Assembly (NCBI RefSeq): GCF_030450055.1
Contig: NZ_CP118480.1
Location: forward strand, 496,001-560,000
Direction: 5' to 3'
DNA from: Gallaecimonas kandeliae
GTDB taxonomy: Bacteria > Pseudomonadota > Gammaproteobacteria > Enterobacterales > Gallaecimonadaceae
Length of the DNA stretch: 64,000 bases
Positions within the stretch are counted from its first letter, which is position 1. Each line of letters starts with the position of its first letter. The notes below the pieces were generated by a model, which had not been told where the DNA came from, made no database searches, and saw nothing but the letters and a program-made list of their open reading frames with translations. Positions 1 through 8,977 of the stretch are shown one piece after another. The position numbers and the translations under genes were made by a program.

Positions 1-535
1 CCAGGGGGTAGAAGAGCTTGCGGCCGTCTTTGGCCCGCACGCCCACCAGGGACACTTCCCGCTGGAAGGGGATCATGGCCTCGGCGATGCAGTCGGCTTC
101 ACTGACGAAGCCCGGCTCCTTGACCCGCCACTGGCCCTTGCCGTCATAGCCGCCCTGGCGGGCCTTGACCACCAGGGAAGTGCCTATCTTGGCCAGCAGG
201 GCGTCTGCGCTGTCGCCCTTCTTCAGCTCCCCCCAGGGGGCTGTGGGGAGATCCAGCTCGTCGTAGAGCTTTTTCTGGGGCAGGCGATCGCTCACCAACT
301 GGTAGGTGGAGAGGTTCAGCAGCTCGCCGTGGAAGGGGGTCTGGGGCAGCAGCTCGCGCTCGGCGGTCACCCAGTCGAAGCCGTCGGGGCCCTTGTCACC
401 GCAGCTGTCCATCTCGGTGCCGAAGAAATAGCGGTGGGTGTCGGGGCAGTAGCGCCACAGCTCGACGCCGAGGCGGCTGGCCACCTCGCCCATCATGGCG
501 CCCAGCTGGCCGGCGCCGAGGACCAGGCCCCTCAT
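1..535 (-). CDS. purK: N5-carboxyaminoimidazole ribonucleotide synthase (partial, 3' end outside window)
   Basis: ATP-grasp enzyme of de novo purine synthesis that makes N5-CAIR from AIR, bicarbonate and ATP in the cytosol. Only the first 178 residues are in the window. The protein opens with [15 protein letters not shown], the usual PurK nucleotide-binding start, and continues with the conserved [15 protein letters not shown] segment of the ATP-grasp fold around residue 125. The ATG overlaps the purE stop (ATGA, 532-535), so the pair is translationally coupled and the product of PurK is handed to PurE. The rest of the gene runs off the left edge; nothing suggests it is broken. Confidence 0.93.
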   Translation of the reverse strand, partial: MRGLVLGAGQLGAMMGEVASRLGVELWRYCPDTHRYFFGTEMDSCGDKGPDGFDWVTAERELLPQTPFHGELLNLSTYQLVSDRLPQKKLYDELDLPTAPWGELKKGDSADALLAKIGTSLVVKARQGGYDGKGQWRVKEPGFVSEADCIAEAMIPFQREVSLVGVRAKDGRKLFYPL

Positions 536-1020
536 GCGGGCAGCCTCGGATCCGGGTTGGCCAGCACGGTGTCGGTCTGGGCGGTGCGGAAGGCATCGAG
601 CTTCTCGGCCACGGCCTTGTCGTGCAGGGCCACTATCTGGGCGGCCAGCAGGCCAGCGTTGGCGGCGCCGGCGGCGCCTATGGCCAGGGTGCCGACGGCG
701 ATGCCCTTGGGCATCTGCACTATGGACAGCAGGCTGTCCATGCCGTTCAGGGCCTTGCTCTGCACGGGCACACCCAGTACCGGCAACGGGGTCATCGAGG
801 CTATCATGCCGGGCAGGTGGGCGGCGCCGCCGGCCCCGCCGATGATGACGTGAAAGCCCTTATCCTTGGCGGACTTGGCGAAATCCACCAGCTTCTCCGG
901 GGTTCGGTGGGCTGACACCACTTCCACGTGGTGGGTGACGCCCAGGCTGTCGAGGACTTCGGATGCTCCCTTCATGGTTTCCCAGTCGGAACGGGACCCC
1001 ATCACGATAGCGACTTTCAT
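532..1020 (-). CDS. purE: N5-carboxyaminoimidazole ribonucleotide mutase
   Basis: Class I PurE, 162 residues, the family's normal length. It converts N5-CAIR to CAIR in purine biosynthesis as a cytosolic octamer. The N-terminus [13 protein letters not shown] carries the phosphate-binding SxSD-type motif, followed by [10 protein letters not shown] and the [12 protein letters not shown] loop typical of the active site. It is the first gene of the purE-purK operon, with a perfect TATAAT on the same strand upstream and a PurR-like operator between that and the start codon, so repression by purine availability is likely. Confidence 0.97.
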   Translation of the reverse strand: MKVAIVMGSRSDWETMKGASEVLDSLGVTHHVEVVSAHRTPEKLVDFAKSAKDKGFHVIIGGAGGAAHLPGMIASMTPLPVLGVPVQSKALNGMDSLLSIVQMPKGIAVGTLAIGAAGAANAGLLAAQIVALHDKAVAEKLDAFRTAQTDTVLANPDPRLPA

Positions 1021-1045
1021 AGCAACTCCGGCAGTTTGATGTCGA

Positions 1046-1073
1046 TGGAAAACGGTTGCGGGGCGGCATTATA
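1046..1073 (-). promoter_or_regulatory. purEK promoter -10 box with PurR-like operator
   Basis: Read on the minus strand, TATAAT (1073-1068) is a perfect -10 box; the -35 region is poor. Just downstream, 1061-1046 reads CCGCAACCGTTTTCCA, which agrees with the PurR consensus ACGCAAACGTTTNCNT at 12 or more of 16 positions and covers the expected transcription start. That placement fits repression of purEK by PurR. The regulator itself is not in the window. Confidence 0.6.
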
Positions 1074-1187
1074 CCTGCTGTTGATGCAATTCGCCTCCCC
1101 CTGATGCAGAGCGCGGCGTAGGTGCTCTGGCAGAGCGCCGAACGGCTGGCCGTGGTAAAGTCATGCCGAATTAATGTTTCGTTAAAA

Positions 1188-2117
1188 ATGGAATTTTACT
1201 CTTCGCCGATGCAGTACTTATCCCAATTTTCGGGGCGTTCCGCCCTGGCCAGGCTGATCTACCCTGGCACCACATTCTACGCATTCAAGAAACGGCTCCT
1301 TTTTTGTGGCCGTAGCTTGGTGTTTGGCCGCGCCTATCGTCAGACCCTGGCGCTTTCGAACTCGCCGCACTTCCAGCCCGTGTTGCAGTTCCACCCCAAG
1401 ACGGTGGAGAAGGCGTTCCGCCCCTACCTGATGCGGGGCCTGAGCCCGGGAAGGCGCTTTGCCCGGTTGGCGAGCCATTACCGGCTGCTGGCCCAGCACT
1501 GGGACAGCGCCCAGCTGACCGCCTTCCTCAAGGACGGTGTCACCCTGGCCAGCATCGAGGGGCCGGACGGAAGGCCTCTTGAGGTGCGCCTGCAATACCT
1601 CAGCAGCTTCCAGCGGGAGGGTGAGCTGACGTTGACCCTGGTGGTGGAGGGAGAGGTCTTTTATTCCTCTACCTTTATCCTGGGAGAAGACGAGCAGGGC
1701 CGGACTGGCCTGCTGGTGGGCGGCCTGCAGGGGCCGGTGCGGGGCAGCGCTCTGGACGAGGCCTATATCCGTGACGTCACCCGCCACTGCCACGGGGTGA
1801 GGCCCAAGGCGCTGATGGTGCAGCTGCTGAGCATCCTGGCCCAGGCCTGGGGCTGCGACTTCATCCATGCGGTGTCCAACGAAGGCCATGTCTTTGCCAG
1901 CCGGCGCTACCGCCGCAAGCAGAAGCTGAAGACCGACTACGACAGCCTCTGGGCGGAATACGGCGGCGAAGCCCTGGAAGCCAGGCTGTGGCAATTGCCG
2001 CTGGTGGTGCCCCGCAAGCCCCTGGAAGAAGTGGCAAGCAAGAAACGCAGCCAGTACCGCAAGCGCTACGAGTGGCTGGACGCCCTGCAAGAAGACTGCC
2101 GCCAAAGCCTGGGCTGA
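1188..2117 (+). CDS. VirK/YbjX family protein (DUF535)
   Basis: About 309 residues with the DUF535 signature: basic N-terminal half, then a conserved C-terminal core containing GEDEQGRTGLLVGGLQG, RPKALMVQLLSILAQ, AVSNEGHVF and DYDSLWAEYGG. Family members (E. coli YbjX, Shigella VirK) are linked to envelope stress and antimicrobial-peptide resistance, but no biochemical activity is established. There is no signal peptide, so it is probably cytosolic. The frame is open from a GTG at 1122, but the added 22 residues look unlike protein and no Shine-Dalgarno precedes either start; the ATG at 1188 is preferred, with 1209 as an alternative. It stands alone between purE (divergent) and the patatin gene. 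Confidence 0.82.
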   Translation: MEFYSSPMQYLSQFSGRSALARLIYPGTTFYAFKKRLLFCGRSLVFGRAYRQTLALSNSPHFQPVLQFHPKTVEKAFRPYLMRGLSPGRRFARLASHYRLLAQHWDSAQLTAFLKDGVTLASIEGPDGRPLEVRLQYLSSFQREGELTLTLVVEGEVFYSSTFILGEDEQGRTGLLVGGLQGPVRGSALDEAYIRDVTRHCHGVRPKALMVQLLSILAQAWGCDFIHAVSNEGHVFASRRYRRKQKLKTDYDSLWAEYGGEALEARLWQLPLVVPRKPLEEVASKKRSQYRKRYEWLDALQEDCRQSLG

Positions 2118-2179
2118 GGGCTTGGTTTTCCCGGTGGTGCTCACTACCCTGACGGAGTGCCGTTGAAGGGAATAACGCC

Positions 2180-4396
2180 ATGTACCGTCTGTTGCTGCTC
2201 TGCCTACTGCCCCTGCTGTGTTTGGCCCAGGCCCCTGCCAGCGGGGAGACCAGGCCGAAAATCGCCCTGGTGCTGGCCGGTGGCGGTGCCAGAGGTGCCG
2301 CCCACGTAGGGGTGCTCAAGGTACTGGAGGAGCACCGTATCCCGGTCGACCTGGTGACGGGTACTTCCATGGGCGCCTTTGTCGGGGGCCTCTATGCGTC
2401 GGGCAAGGATGCCGACCAGATAGCGGCCCTGATGCAACACCTGGACTGGAACAGCGGTTACCGCGAAAGGCCGGAGCGCGGCGCCCAGAGCCTGCGCAAG
2501 AAGGAACAGCGGGACCGCTTCCAACTGGGGGTCAACCTGGGGCTCAGCGACCAGGGGCAGATCAAGCTGCCCAAGGGCCTCTTGCAGGGCCAGGCCATGA
2601 TCTCCCTGATCCGCCAGAGCCTGGGGGATCTGCCCGACCTTGGCAGTTTCGACGATCTCCCCATTCCCTTCCGCTGCGTCGCCACCAACATCGAGACCCA
2701 CCAGGCCGTGGTCATGGACAAGGGCAACCTGGCCCAGGCCCTGCAGGCCTCCATGGCTGTGCCCGGCATAGTGCGGCCTGTGGAGCGGGACGGCCTGCTG
2801 CTGGTGGACGGCGGCGTGGTCAACAACATGCCGGTGGACCTGGCCAAGGCCCTCGGGGCCGACATCGTCATCGCCGTGGACGTCAATTCCCCATTCAGAG
2901 ACCGCAAGGAGCTGGATTCGGCCCTGGCCATCATGGATCAGCTGTCCCGTTTCCTGGTCAGGGACAACATGGACCGCCAGACAGCCCTGCTGGGCGCCAA
3001 GGACATCCTCATCAAGCCCGAACTGGCGTCGGTATCCATGCTGGATTTTGCCCAGGTGGGCAGCGCCATGGCGGCCGGGGAAGCCGCGGCCAGGGCATTG
3101 CTGCCGAGGCTCAGGGCCCTGGCTCTGCCGCCGGCCCAGTACGCCAGCTGGCGCCAACAGCACCGCCTGGCGCCGCAGCGGTTGCGCATCGATGCCGTGG
3201 ATATCGACAGTGACGGCGATCTGGACCCGCGCTGGGTCAGGGAGCAACTGGGGGTCAAGGCCGGCGACCGCTTCGACCAGCACAAGATAGACAAGGGCGT
3301 CCAGCGCCTCTACGCCACAGAGCTGTTCGAGCGGGTGGATTACGAGCTGCAAGAGCAGGGCGGCCAAGAGGTGCTCAAGGTTCGGGCCAGGCAGCGCTCC
3401 TGGGGGCCGGGCTACCTCAACTTCCGGGTCGCTGTGGAAGACAACTTCACAGACACCTCCAATTACCAGCTGGGGGCCTCCTACAGTCGCACCCAACTCT
3501 CTTCCTATGGCGCCGAGTGGCACAACGAGTTGGAGCTGGGCCTGGTGAAGCGGGCCATGACAGAGCTCTACTGGCCCTTTGACGCCGACCAGGACTTTTT
3601 CAGCCTGGCCAACATCGAGTACCGCAAGCAGCCGGTGCGGGACATCAGCAAGGCGCTGTCCACCATTGTCGAACTGGACAGGAGCGGCATCACCTACAAG
3701 CTGGCCCTGGGCACCAACTTCAGCCGCTGGTCGGTGCTGCAACTGGGCTGGCGCTACGTGGACGGTGGCCTACACGACGACAATGGCCTCTTCCTGCCGC
3801 CGCTGTTGGGCAGCCGTAACCTCAATTACCGCCAGAGTGGGCCTTTCCTGCTGTGGGAACACGACACTCTGGACAGCCGCGATTTTCCCCGCCAGGGTCA
3901 GCGCTGGGCCCTGGAGCTGCGCCGCAGCCGGGACCAGCTGCTTGGCAGTAGCAGTACCAACAGCTATTACCTTGGCAAGTGGCGACTGGCCCTGTCCGGC
4001 GGCGACCATGCCCTGGCCTTGACCCTCAAGGCCGGCTCCTACCTCAACGACCAGGCCCAGCCCCTGGACAGCTTCGAGCTGGGGGGCTTTCGCAATCTCT
4101 CCGGCTTTGGCCGCCTGACCCTGTCCGGCAAGCACATGCGTTTTGCGTCCCTGGACTACAGCTACCGGTTGTTCGAAAACGACTTCGGCTTCTTCAAGAG
4201 CCCCGTCTACCTGGGCATGACCCTGGAAGCGGGCAATGTCTGGGATCGCCGGGCGGACGTCAGCTTTGGGGATCTCATCAAGGCAGGCAGCCTCTATGCC
4301 GGGGTGGACAGCCCAATAGGGCCGCTGTTCTTGTCCTTCGGGCGCAACTCCGAGAACGAGTCCAGCTTCTACTTCTCGCTGGGGGCTGACTTTTGA
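2180..4396 (+). CDS. Patatin-like phospholipase with POTRA and Omp85 barrel (PlpD-like, type Vd)
   Basis: 738 residues. A signal peptide (1-22) is followed by a patatin domain (about 26-300) with the oxyanion glycine loop GGGARG at 34-39, nucleophile Ser63 in GTSMG and the dyad Asp210 in DGG. A single POTRA-like module (about 330-400) and a 16-strand-type surface-antigen barrel ending in aromatic Phe follow. This is the architecture of Pseudomonas PlpD: the barrel sits in the outer membrane and the lipase is exported or stays periplasmic, acting on phospholipids. Length matches PlpD (about 730). AAGGGA precedes the ATG. No partner gene is adjacent; the downstream c-di-GMP sensor is 118 bp away without a terminator, so co-transcription is possible. 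Confidence 0.9.
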   Translation: MYRLLLLCLLPLLCLAQAPASGETRPKIALVLAGGGARGAAHVGVLKVLEEHRIPVDLVTGTSMGAFVGGLYASGKDADQIAALMQHLDWNSGYRERPERGAQSLRKKEQRDRFQLGVNLGLSDQGQIKLPKGLLQGQAMISLIRQSLGDLPDLGSFDDLPIPFRCVATNIETHQAVVMDKGNLAQALQASMAVPGIVRPVERDGLLLVDGGVVNNMPVDLAKALGADIVIAVDVNSPFRDRKELDSALAIMDQLSRFLVRDNMDRQTALLGAKDILIKPELASVSMLDFAQVGSAMAAGEAAARALLPRLRALALPPAQYASWRQQHRLAPQRLRIDAVDIDSDGDLDPRWVREQLGVKAGDRFDQHKIDKGVQRLYATELFERVDYELQEQGGQEVLKVRARQRSWGPGYLNFRVAVEDNFTDTSNYQLGASYSRTQLSSYGAEWHNELELGLVKRAMTELYWPFDADQDFFSLANIEYRKQPVRDISKALSTIVELDRSGITYKLALGTNFSRWSVLQLGWRYVDGGLHDDNGLFLPPLLGSRNLNYRQSGPFLLWEHDTLDSRDFPRQGQRWALELRRSRDQLLGSSSTNSYYLGKWRLALSGGDHALALTLKAGSYLNDQAQPLDSFELGGFRNLSGFGRLTLSGKHMRFASLDYSYRLFENDFGFFKSPVYLGMTLEAGNVWDRRADVSFGDLIKAGSLYAGVDSPIGPLFLSFGRNSENESSFYFSLGADF

Positions 4397-4514
4397 ATGT
4401 CGCCTTTACTCTTTTGTGACCTTCTCGATGCCTTTGGCTTACTTGTGGCCTAATGTTTGGTTACAAAGAATGGTAAACTTTTCCTATGCTTCTGCCCCCA
4501 TAGGGCCCCCAAAG

Positions 4515-7500
4515 ATGTGGCGATGGCTATTCGGTTTGGCGCTGGTGTTCAGTACCGCTGTCCAGGCTATAAGCAACGATGTGGTATTACGCCAGTGGAC
4601 TGCTCAGCAAGGCTTGCCGAACGGGTGGATCAGTACGCTGATGGAAGACGCCCAGGGCAACGTCTGGGCGGCCTCCGATGATGGCCTCTATCGCCTGACC
4701 CAGTCCAAGGCGCTGGTGGTGCCTTTCCCCGATGGGGTGGACCAAAACGTGTCCACCCTTGTCCCTGACGGTGACGCCTTCTATATAGGTACCTCCAATG
4801 CCCTGCTGAGATGGTCCAGGGACCAGGGGGTGCAGTTGCTGACCAGCAGCAAGACGCAACCCTTGCTGATACCGGGCGGTGTGAGGGACGGGCGCTTGCT
4901 GCAAGGCAAGCTCTGGCTGCTGCTGGGGTCACACTCTCTGGCCTATTGGCAGGGTGGCCAGCTCCACAAGGACAATCGCATCAACAGCAAGGAAGGCTGG
5001 AAGGTGCTGGCCGCCGGTGAGCGGTTGCTTTACCTGCTCTCGGAAGGCCAACTGCTGGTATTCGACCCGGCCAGCGGCAGCCAGGTGACTATCCCCTGGC
5101 GCAAAGCCCAGTACGGCGCGTCCAAGGCCCTCTATGTCGACAGCCAGCAGCAGCTCTGGATCACCAGCGAGAAAGGGCTCTTCCGGCTGGCCCACCAGGG
5201 CCTGGGATGGGGGATAGAATCGCAGCTCCTTGGGCATTACTTCCGCGAGATGGCCGAAGATGACAAGGGGGGCTTCTATATCACGGGTCGCTACGGCATC
5301 CAGTATTACCGGCCTGCCGACAATTCCCTGATCGACTACACCGACACCATTCAAAGCAAGACCCAGATAGAAGGCCTGATCCCCATCATGGTGGACCGCA
5401 ACGGCCTGGTCTGGGGCGGCGCCTTGGGTGAAGGGGTGCTGGCCTTGGTGCCCAAGGCCACCCCTCCCCTTGTGGCCTATAGCCGCCACTCCAATCCCGC
5501 CCTGTCCTCCGACACTGTCTGGGGCATCCTCAAGCAGGACAATGGGCTGCTCTGGCTGACCACAGACGCCGGTTTGGAAAAGGTGGATGGCGACAAACAC
5601 CAGCTGTTCAGGCCCGCCGATTTCAACCTCAACGACGGCTTTTACGCGGTCCAGCCTTTCCAGGGTAAGTTGGCAACCTGTGGCTGGAGCGGTCTCTATC
5701 TCTTCGATCCCAATACCGAAACCTTTTCCCATCCCCTGACCGGCACCCCCTGGGTCGGGCGTGCCTGCATGGGAATGTGGAAGGACGGTGAGGCGCTGAT
5801 GGTCGGCGGCACCGACGGCATGGTGCGGCTGGAGGGGGACAAGATCCAAGGCTGGCTCAAAGACAACAAAGACAGGGCCCTGGGCTCGGTCAAGGTCTTT
5901 GCCCGCCAGGGCCAACGGCTCTGGGCAGCCGGCGGGGCAGGGCTCTTGCGTTTCCAGGACGATGCCTGGGTCAGCCAGCCCCAGCTGCCTGGCATCAAGA
6001 TCAACGCCATCCACGCCCTGGATGACCAGCACCTGCTGGTGGGCTTCGACAAGGAAGGGCTCTGGCAGCTGGATCTGTCCGGACCTAAGCCCCGTTGGGA
6101 AAACCTGAGCCAGCGCTGGGGCCTACCTTCCCAATCGGTGTTCTTCATCCGCAGCCAGGGCAACAAGCTCTACGTCGGCATGCAAAGCACCTTGATCCGG
6201 GTGGTACTGGGGGACAAGCCCCAGGTCGACGCCTACTTCGACGAAGACGGCCTGCCGGACGACGAGCTCAACGAGGGCGCCGCCCAGATGATGCCGGACG
6301 GCACCCTTTGGGTAGGTACCGCCAAAGGGGTGGCCGCCTTTGGCTGGGGCCAGCTGCACCACAGGGTGGTATCGGAAGGTGGCGGAGTCGTTTACGTCCA
6401 GGCGAGGCTGGCGGACGGCAGCAGCCTGCTTTACTGGGACCCGGACAAGCTGCCGCAACTGCCGGCCGACGTCGGGGTGATCAGCATCCAACCCGGTTCA
6501 CAAAACTATGCCTCAGAGCGGCTGCCACGCTTTCGTTACCAGCTGAGCGGCGACAGTGAAGCCGTGCCTTTGTTGTCTGAGGCGCCCATAGTGCTGGGCA
6601 ACCTGGGCCATGGCCGGCACCAGATCAAGCTCTGGTACAGCCAGGGCGGCCGTTGGCGGGATCAGCCCCAGCAACTGGTGATCGACATCGCCACGCCCTG
6701 GTACCGCAGTTATCTCTTCTTCAGCGCCCTGGGCCTGGCGTTGCTGCTGCTGACCCTGTTCGTGGCCCAGCTGCGCCGCAGCCAACAGCAGCGGTTGCGC
6801 CTGGCCTACAAGAGGGCCAGCGAGTCGGAACAACAACTGCGCTTGGCTATTTTCGGCGCCAACGCGAACAGTTGGGACTGGCATGCCGATACCGACCGTT
6901 TCACCATCAGCCGCCCTGAAAGCGAGCTGGCCAGGGAAGACGGCACAGTCGACGTCAACCTCGCCGAGGTGCCGTTGCACCCGGACGACAGGGAGCGGGT
7001 CTACAAGGTCTGGATGGAGCACCTGGAAGGGCGTGCTGCCCGCTACGACGTGGAATACAGGATCATGATTGGTAGCCAGGCCCGCTGGATGCACGTCATA
7101 GGCCGGGCCGTAGAAAGGGACGAGACGGGCCGAGCCCTGCGGATCTCCGGCATTTACCAGGACATCACAGAGCGCAAGCAGCTGGAAGGGGAGGTCACCC
7201 TCTATGCCCGCGCCTTCGAGAACACCGCCGAAGGGGTACTGATCCTCAACGCCCAGAAAGCGATCCTGTCCGGCAACCCGGCCGTGGAGCGGATCTCCGG
7301 TTTCGAGCGGGAGGAGCTGCAGGACAAGCCCCTGGCCTTCCTGCTGCCCGAGGAATTCCTCGACGTCGATGTCTGGCAGCAGGTGGAGCAGAACGGTGCC
7401 TGGACGGGGGAGACCAGCCTGCGCCGTAAGGACGGCAGCAACTGCGCCCTCTGGCTCAACATCTCCGTGATGGACGATCCCGCTTCCGCCAGCCGCCACC

Positions 7501-8864
7501 TGGTGGCCGTGTTCTCGGATATGACGGAGCGCAAAGCCGCCGAGTTCGAGCTGCGCCGCCTGGCCAATTATGACGTCCTGACCGGCCTGCCCAACCGCGG
7601 CATGTTCATGCAGCGCCTCAGCCAGGCCCTGGCGACGGCCAAGAGCCAGGAGCAGCGCCTGGCCCTGCTGTTCATGGATCTCGACCGCTTCAAGACGGTC
7701 AACGACACTTACGGCCACAGGGTAGGGGATGGCCTGCTCATCGAAGCGGCAAACCGCCTCCAGCAGGTGGTGGGTGAGCGCGACACCCTGGCCCGCCTGG
7801 GTGGCGACGAGTTCGTGGTGATAGTCCACGAGGTGGACAAGCCAGAGCAGCTGATCCCCCTCTGTGAAGCCTTGCTGGCGGCCCTGGCCAGGCCCTTCAA
7901 CATCTACGGCCGGGAATTCTTCCTGTCCACCAGTATCGGCATCAGCCTCTTCCCCGACGACGGCAAGCAGCCAGAAGCCCTGCTGCGCAACGCCGACATG
8001 GCCATGTACCACGCCAAGGACGAAGGCCGGAACAACATGCAGTTCTACTGCCATGAGCGCAACCAGGAGGCTATGCGCCTGATCCAGCTCGAATCTGACC
8101 TGCGCCAGGCCCTGGAGCGCGACGAGTTCTTCGTGGTCTACCAGCCCCAGGTGGACGTGCTGGAAGGGGAGATAGTGGTGGCGGTGGAGGCCCTGGTGCG
8201 CTGGCGCCACCCCACAGAGGGCCTGATCAGCCCCGACATCTTCATCAAGGTGGCGGAGAACACCGGCCTGGTGGCGGCGGTGGACGATCTGGTGCTGCGC
8301 CGTGCGGCCCAGGATATCAAGGCCATCAACACCGGCCGCACCAAGCCAATGACCCTGAGCGTGAACATCTCCGCGGCTCACTTCCGCCAGCACGACTTCG
8401 TGGCCCAGGTCAGGGAGGTGCTGACCGGCACCGGGCTCAGGCCGTCCCTGCTGTGCCTGGAGATCACCGAATCCACCCTGATGCGGGAAGTGGGCACGGC
8501 CCGCGAGCACCTGGCGGCCCTGCGCGAGCTGGGGGTGGCGGTAGCGGTGGACGATTTCGGCACCGGCTATTCGTCCCTGGCCTACCTCAAGCAGTTCGCC
8601 GTCAACGAGCTCAAGGTGGACAAGTCCTTCGTCCACGACCTCACCGGCAGCGAGGCCGATGCCGCCATAGTGCGTTCCGTGGTGGACTTGGCCCGCAACC
8701 TTGGCCTCAAGGTGGTGGCCGAAGGGGTGGAAACCGAGGAGCAGCTCGACCTCTGTCTGGCCCTCGGCTGCTACAGAGTGCAGGGCTTCTACTACGCCAA
8801 ACCCATGGAACTGGCCCCCTTCCAGGCCTGGCTGCTCGACTGGCAACAGCGGCAGGCCGGCTGA
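4515..8864 (+). CDS. Beta-propeller sensor (Reg_prop/Y_Y_Y) with PAS, GGDEF and EAL domains
   Basis: About 1450 residues. A signal peptide starts at the ATG at 4515 (MWRWLFGLALVFS). Two-component-regulator propeller repeats follow, such as GLPNGWISTLMEDAQGNVWA and SDTVWGILKQDNGLLWLTT, to about residue 660. Then come a Y_Y_Y domain, one membrane helix (about 735-757), two PAS/PAC units ending in DITERK and DMTERK, GGDEF (1096-1100) and EAL (1225-1227). The GGDEF motif is intact but the inhibitory RxxD is absent (GERD). EAL catalytic residues look complete (NISAAHF, EITEST, DDFGTGYSS, LKVDKSF, AEGVET). It probably reads a periplasmic or carbohydrate-type ligand and makes or degrades c-di-GMP. 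Upstream in-frame starts at 4416 and 4470 would hide the signal peptide. Confidence 0.9.
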   Translation: MWRWLFGLALVFSTAVQAISNDVVLRQWTAQQGLPNGWISTLMEDAQGNVWAASDDGLYRLTQSKALVVPFPDGVDQNVSTLVPDGDAFYIGTSNALLRWSRDQGVQLLTSSKTQPLLIPGGVRDGRLLQGKLWLLLGSHSLAYWQGGQLHKDNRINSKEGWKVLAAGERLLYLLSEGQLLVFDPASGSQVTIPWRKAQYGASKALYVDSQQQLWITSEKGLFRLAHQGLGWGIESQLLGHYFREMAEDDKGGFYITGRYGIQYYRPADNSLIDYTDTIQSKTQIEGLIPIMVDRNGLVWGGALGEGVLALVPKATPPLVAYSRHSNPALSSDTVWGILKQDNGLLWLTTDAGLEKVDGDKHQLFRPADFNLNDGFYAVQPFQGKLATCGWSGLYLFDPNTETFSHPLTGTPWVGRACMGMWKDGEALMVGGTDGMVRLEGDKIQGWLKDNKDRALGSVKVFARQGQRLWAAGGAGLLRFQDDAWVSQPQLPGIKINAIHALDDQHLLVGFDKEGLWQLDLSGPKPRWENLSQRWGLPSQSVFFIRSQGNKLYVGMQSTLIRVVLGDKPQVDAYFDEDGLPDDELNEGAAQMMPDGTLWVGTAKGVAAFGWGQLHHRVVSEGGGVVYVQARLADGSSLLYWDPDKLPQLPADVGVISIQPGSQNYASERLPRFRYQLSGDSEAVPLLSEAPIVLGNLGHGRHQIKLWYSQGGRWRDQPQQLVIDIATPWYRSYLFFSALGLALLLLTLFVAQLRRSQQQRLRLAYKRASESEQQLRLAIFGANANSWDWHADTDRFTISRPESELAREDGTVDVNLAEVPLHPDDRERVYKVWMEHLEGRAARYDVEYRIMIGSQARWMHVIGRAVERDETGRALRISGIYQDITERKQLEGEVTLYARAFENTAEGVLILNAQKAILSGNPAVERISGFEREELQDKPLAFLLPEEFLDVDVWQQVEQNGAWTGETSLRRKDGSNCALWLNISVMDDPASASRHLVAVFSDMTERKAAEFELRRLANYDVLTGLPNRGMFMQRLSQALATAKSQEQRLALLFMDLDRFKTVNDTYGHRVGDGLLIEAANRLQQVVGERDTLARLGGDEFVVIVHEVDKPEQLIPLCEALLAALARPFNIYGREFFLSTSIGISLFPDDGKQPEALLRNADMAMYHAKDEGRNNMQFYCHERNQEAMRLIQLESDLRQALERDEFFVVYQPQVDVLEGEIVVAVEALVRWRHPTEGLISPDIFIKVAENTGLVAAVDDLVLRRAAQDIKAINTGRTKPMTLSVNISAAHFRQHDFVAQVREVLTGTGLRPSLLCLEITESTLMREVGTAREHLAALRELGVAVAVDDFGTGYSSLAYLKQFAVNELKVDKSFVHDLTGSEADAAIVRSVVDLARNLGLKVVAEGVETEEQLDLCLALGCYRVQGFYYAKPMELAPFQAWLLDWQQRQAG

Positions 8865-8977
8865 AATAAAGGCGCAATATCCTGAAACATTTGCTAAAGA
8901 AGAGATGCTTTGCGGGTCTGCCCTGCCTTTGTAACATGGCCCGTTGACATTGGATAAGTTCACCAAGGAAAAACGAC

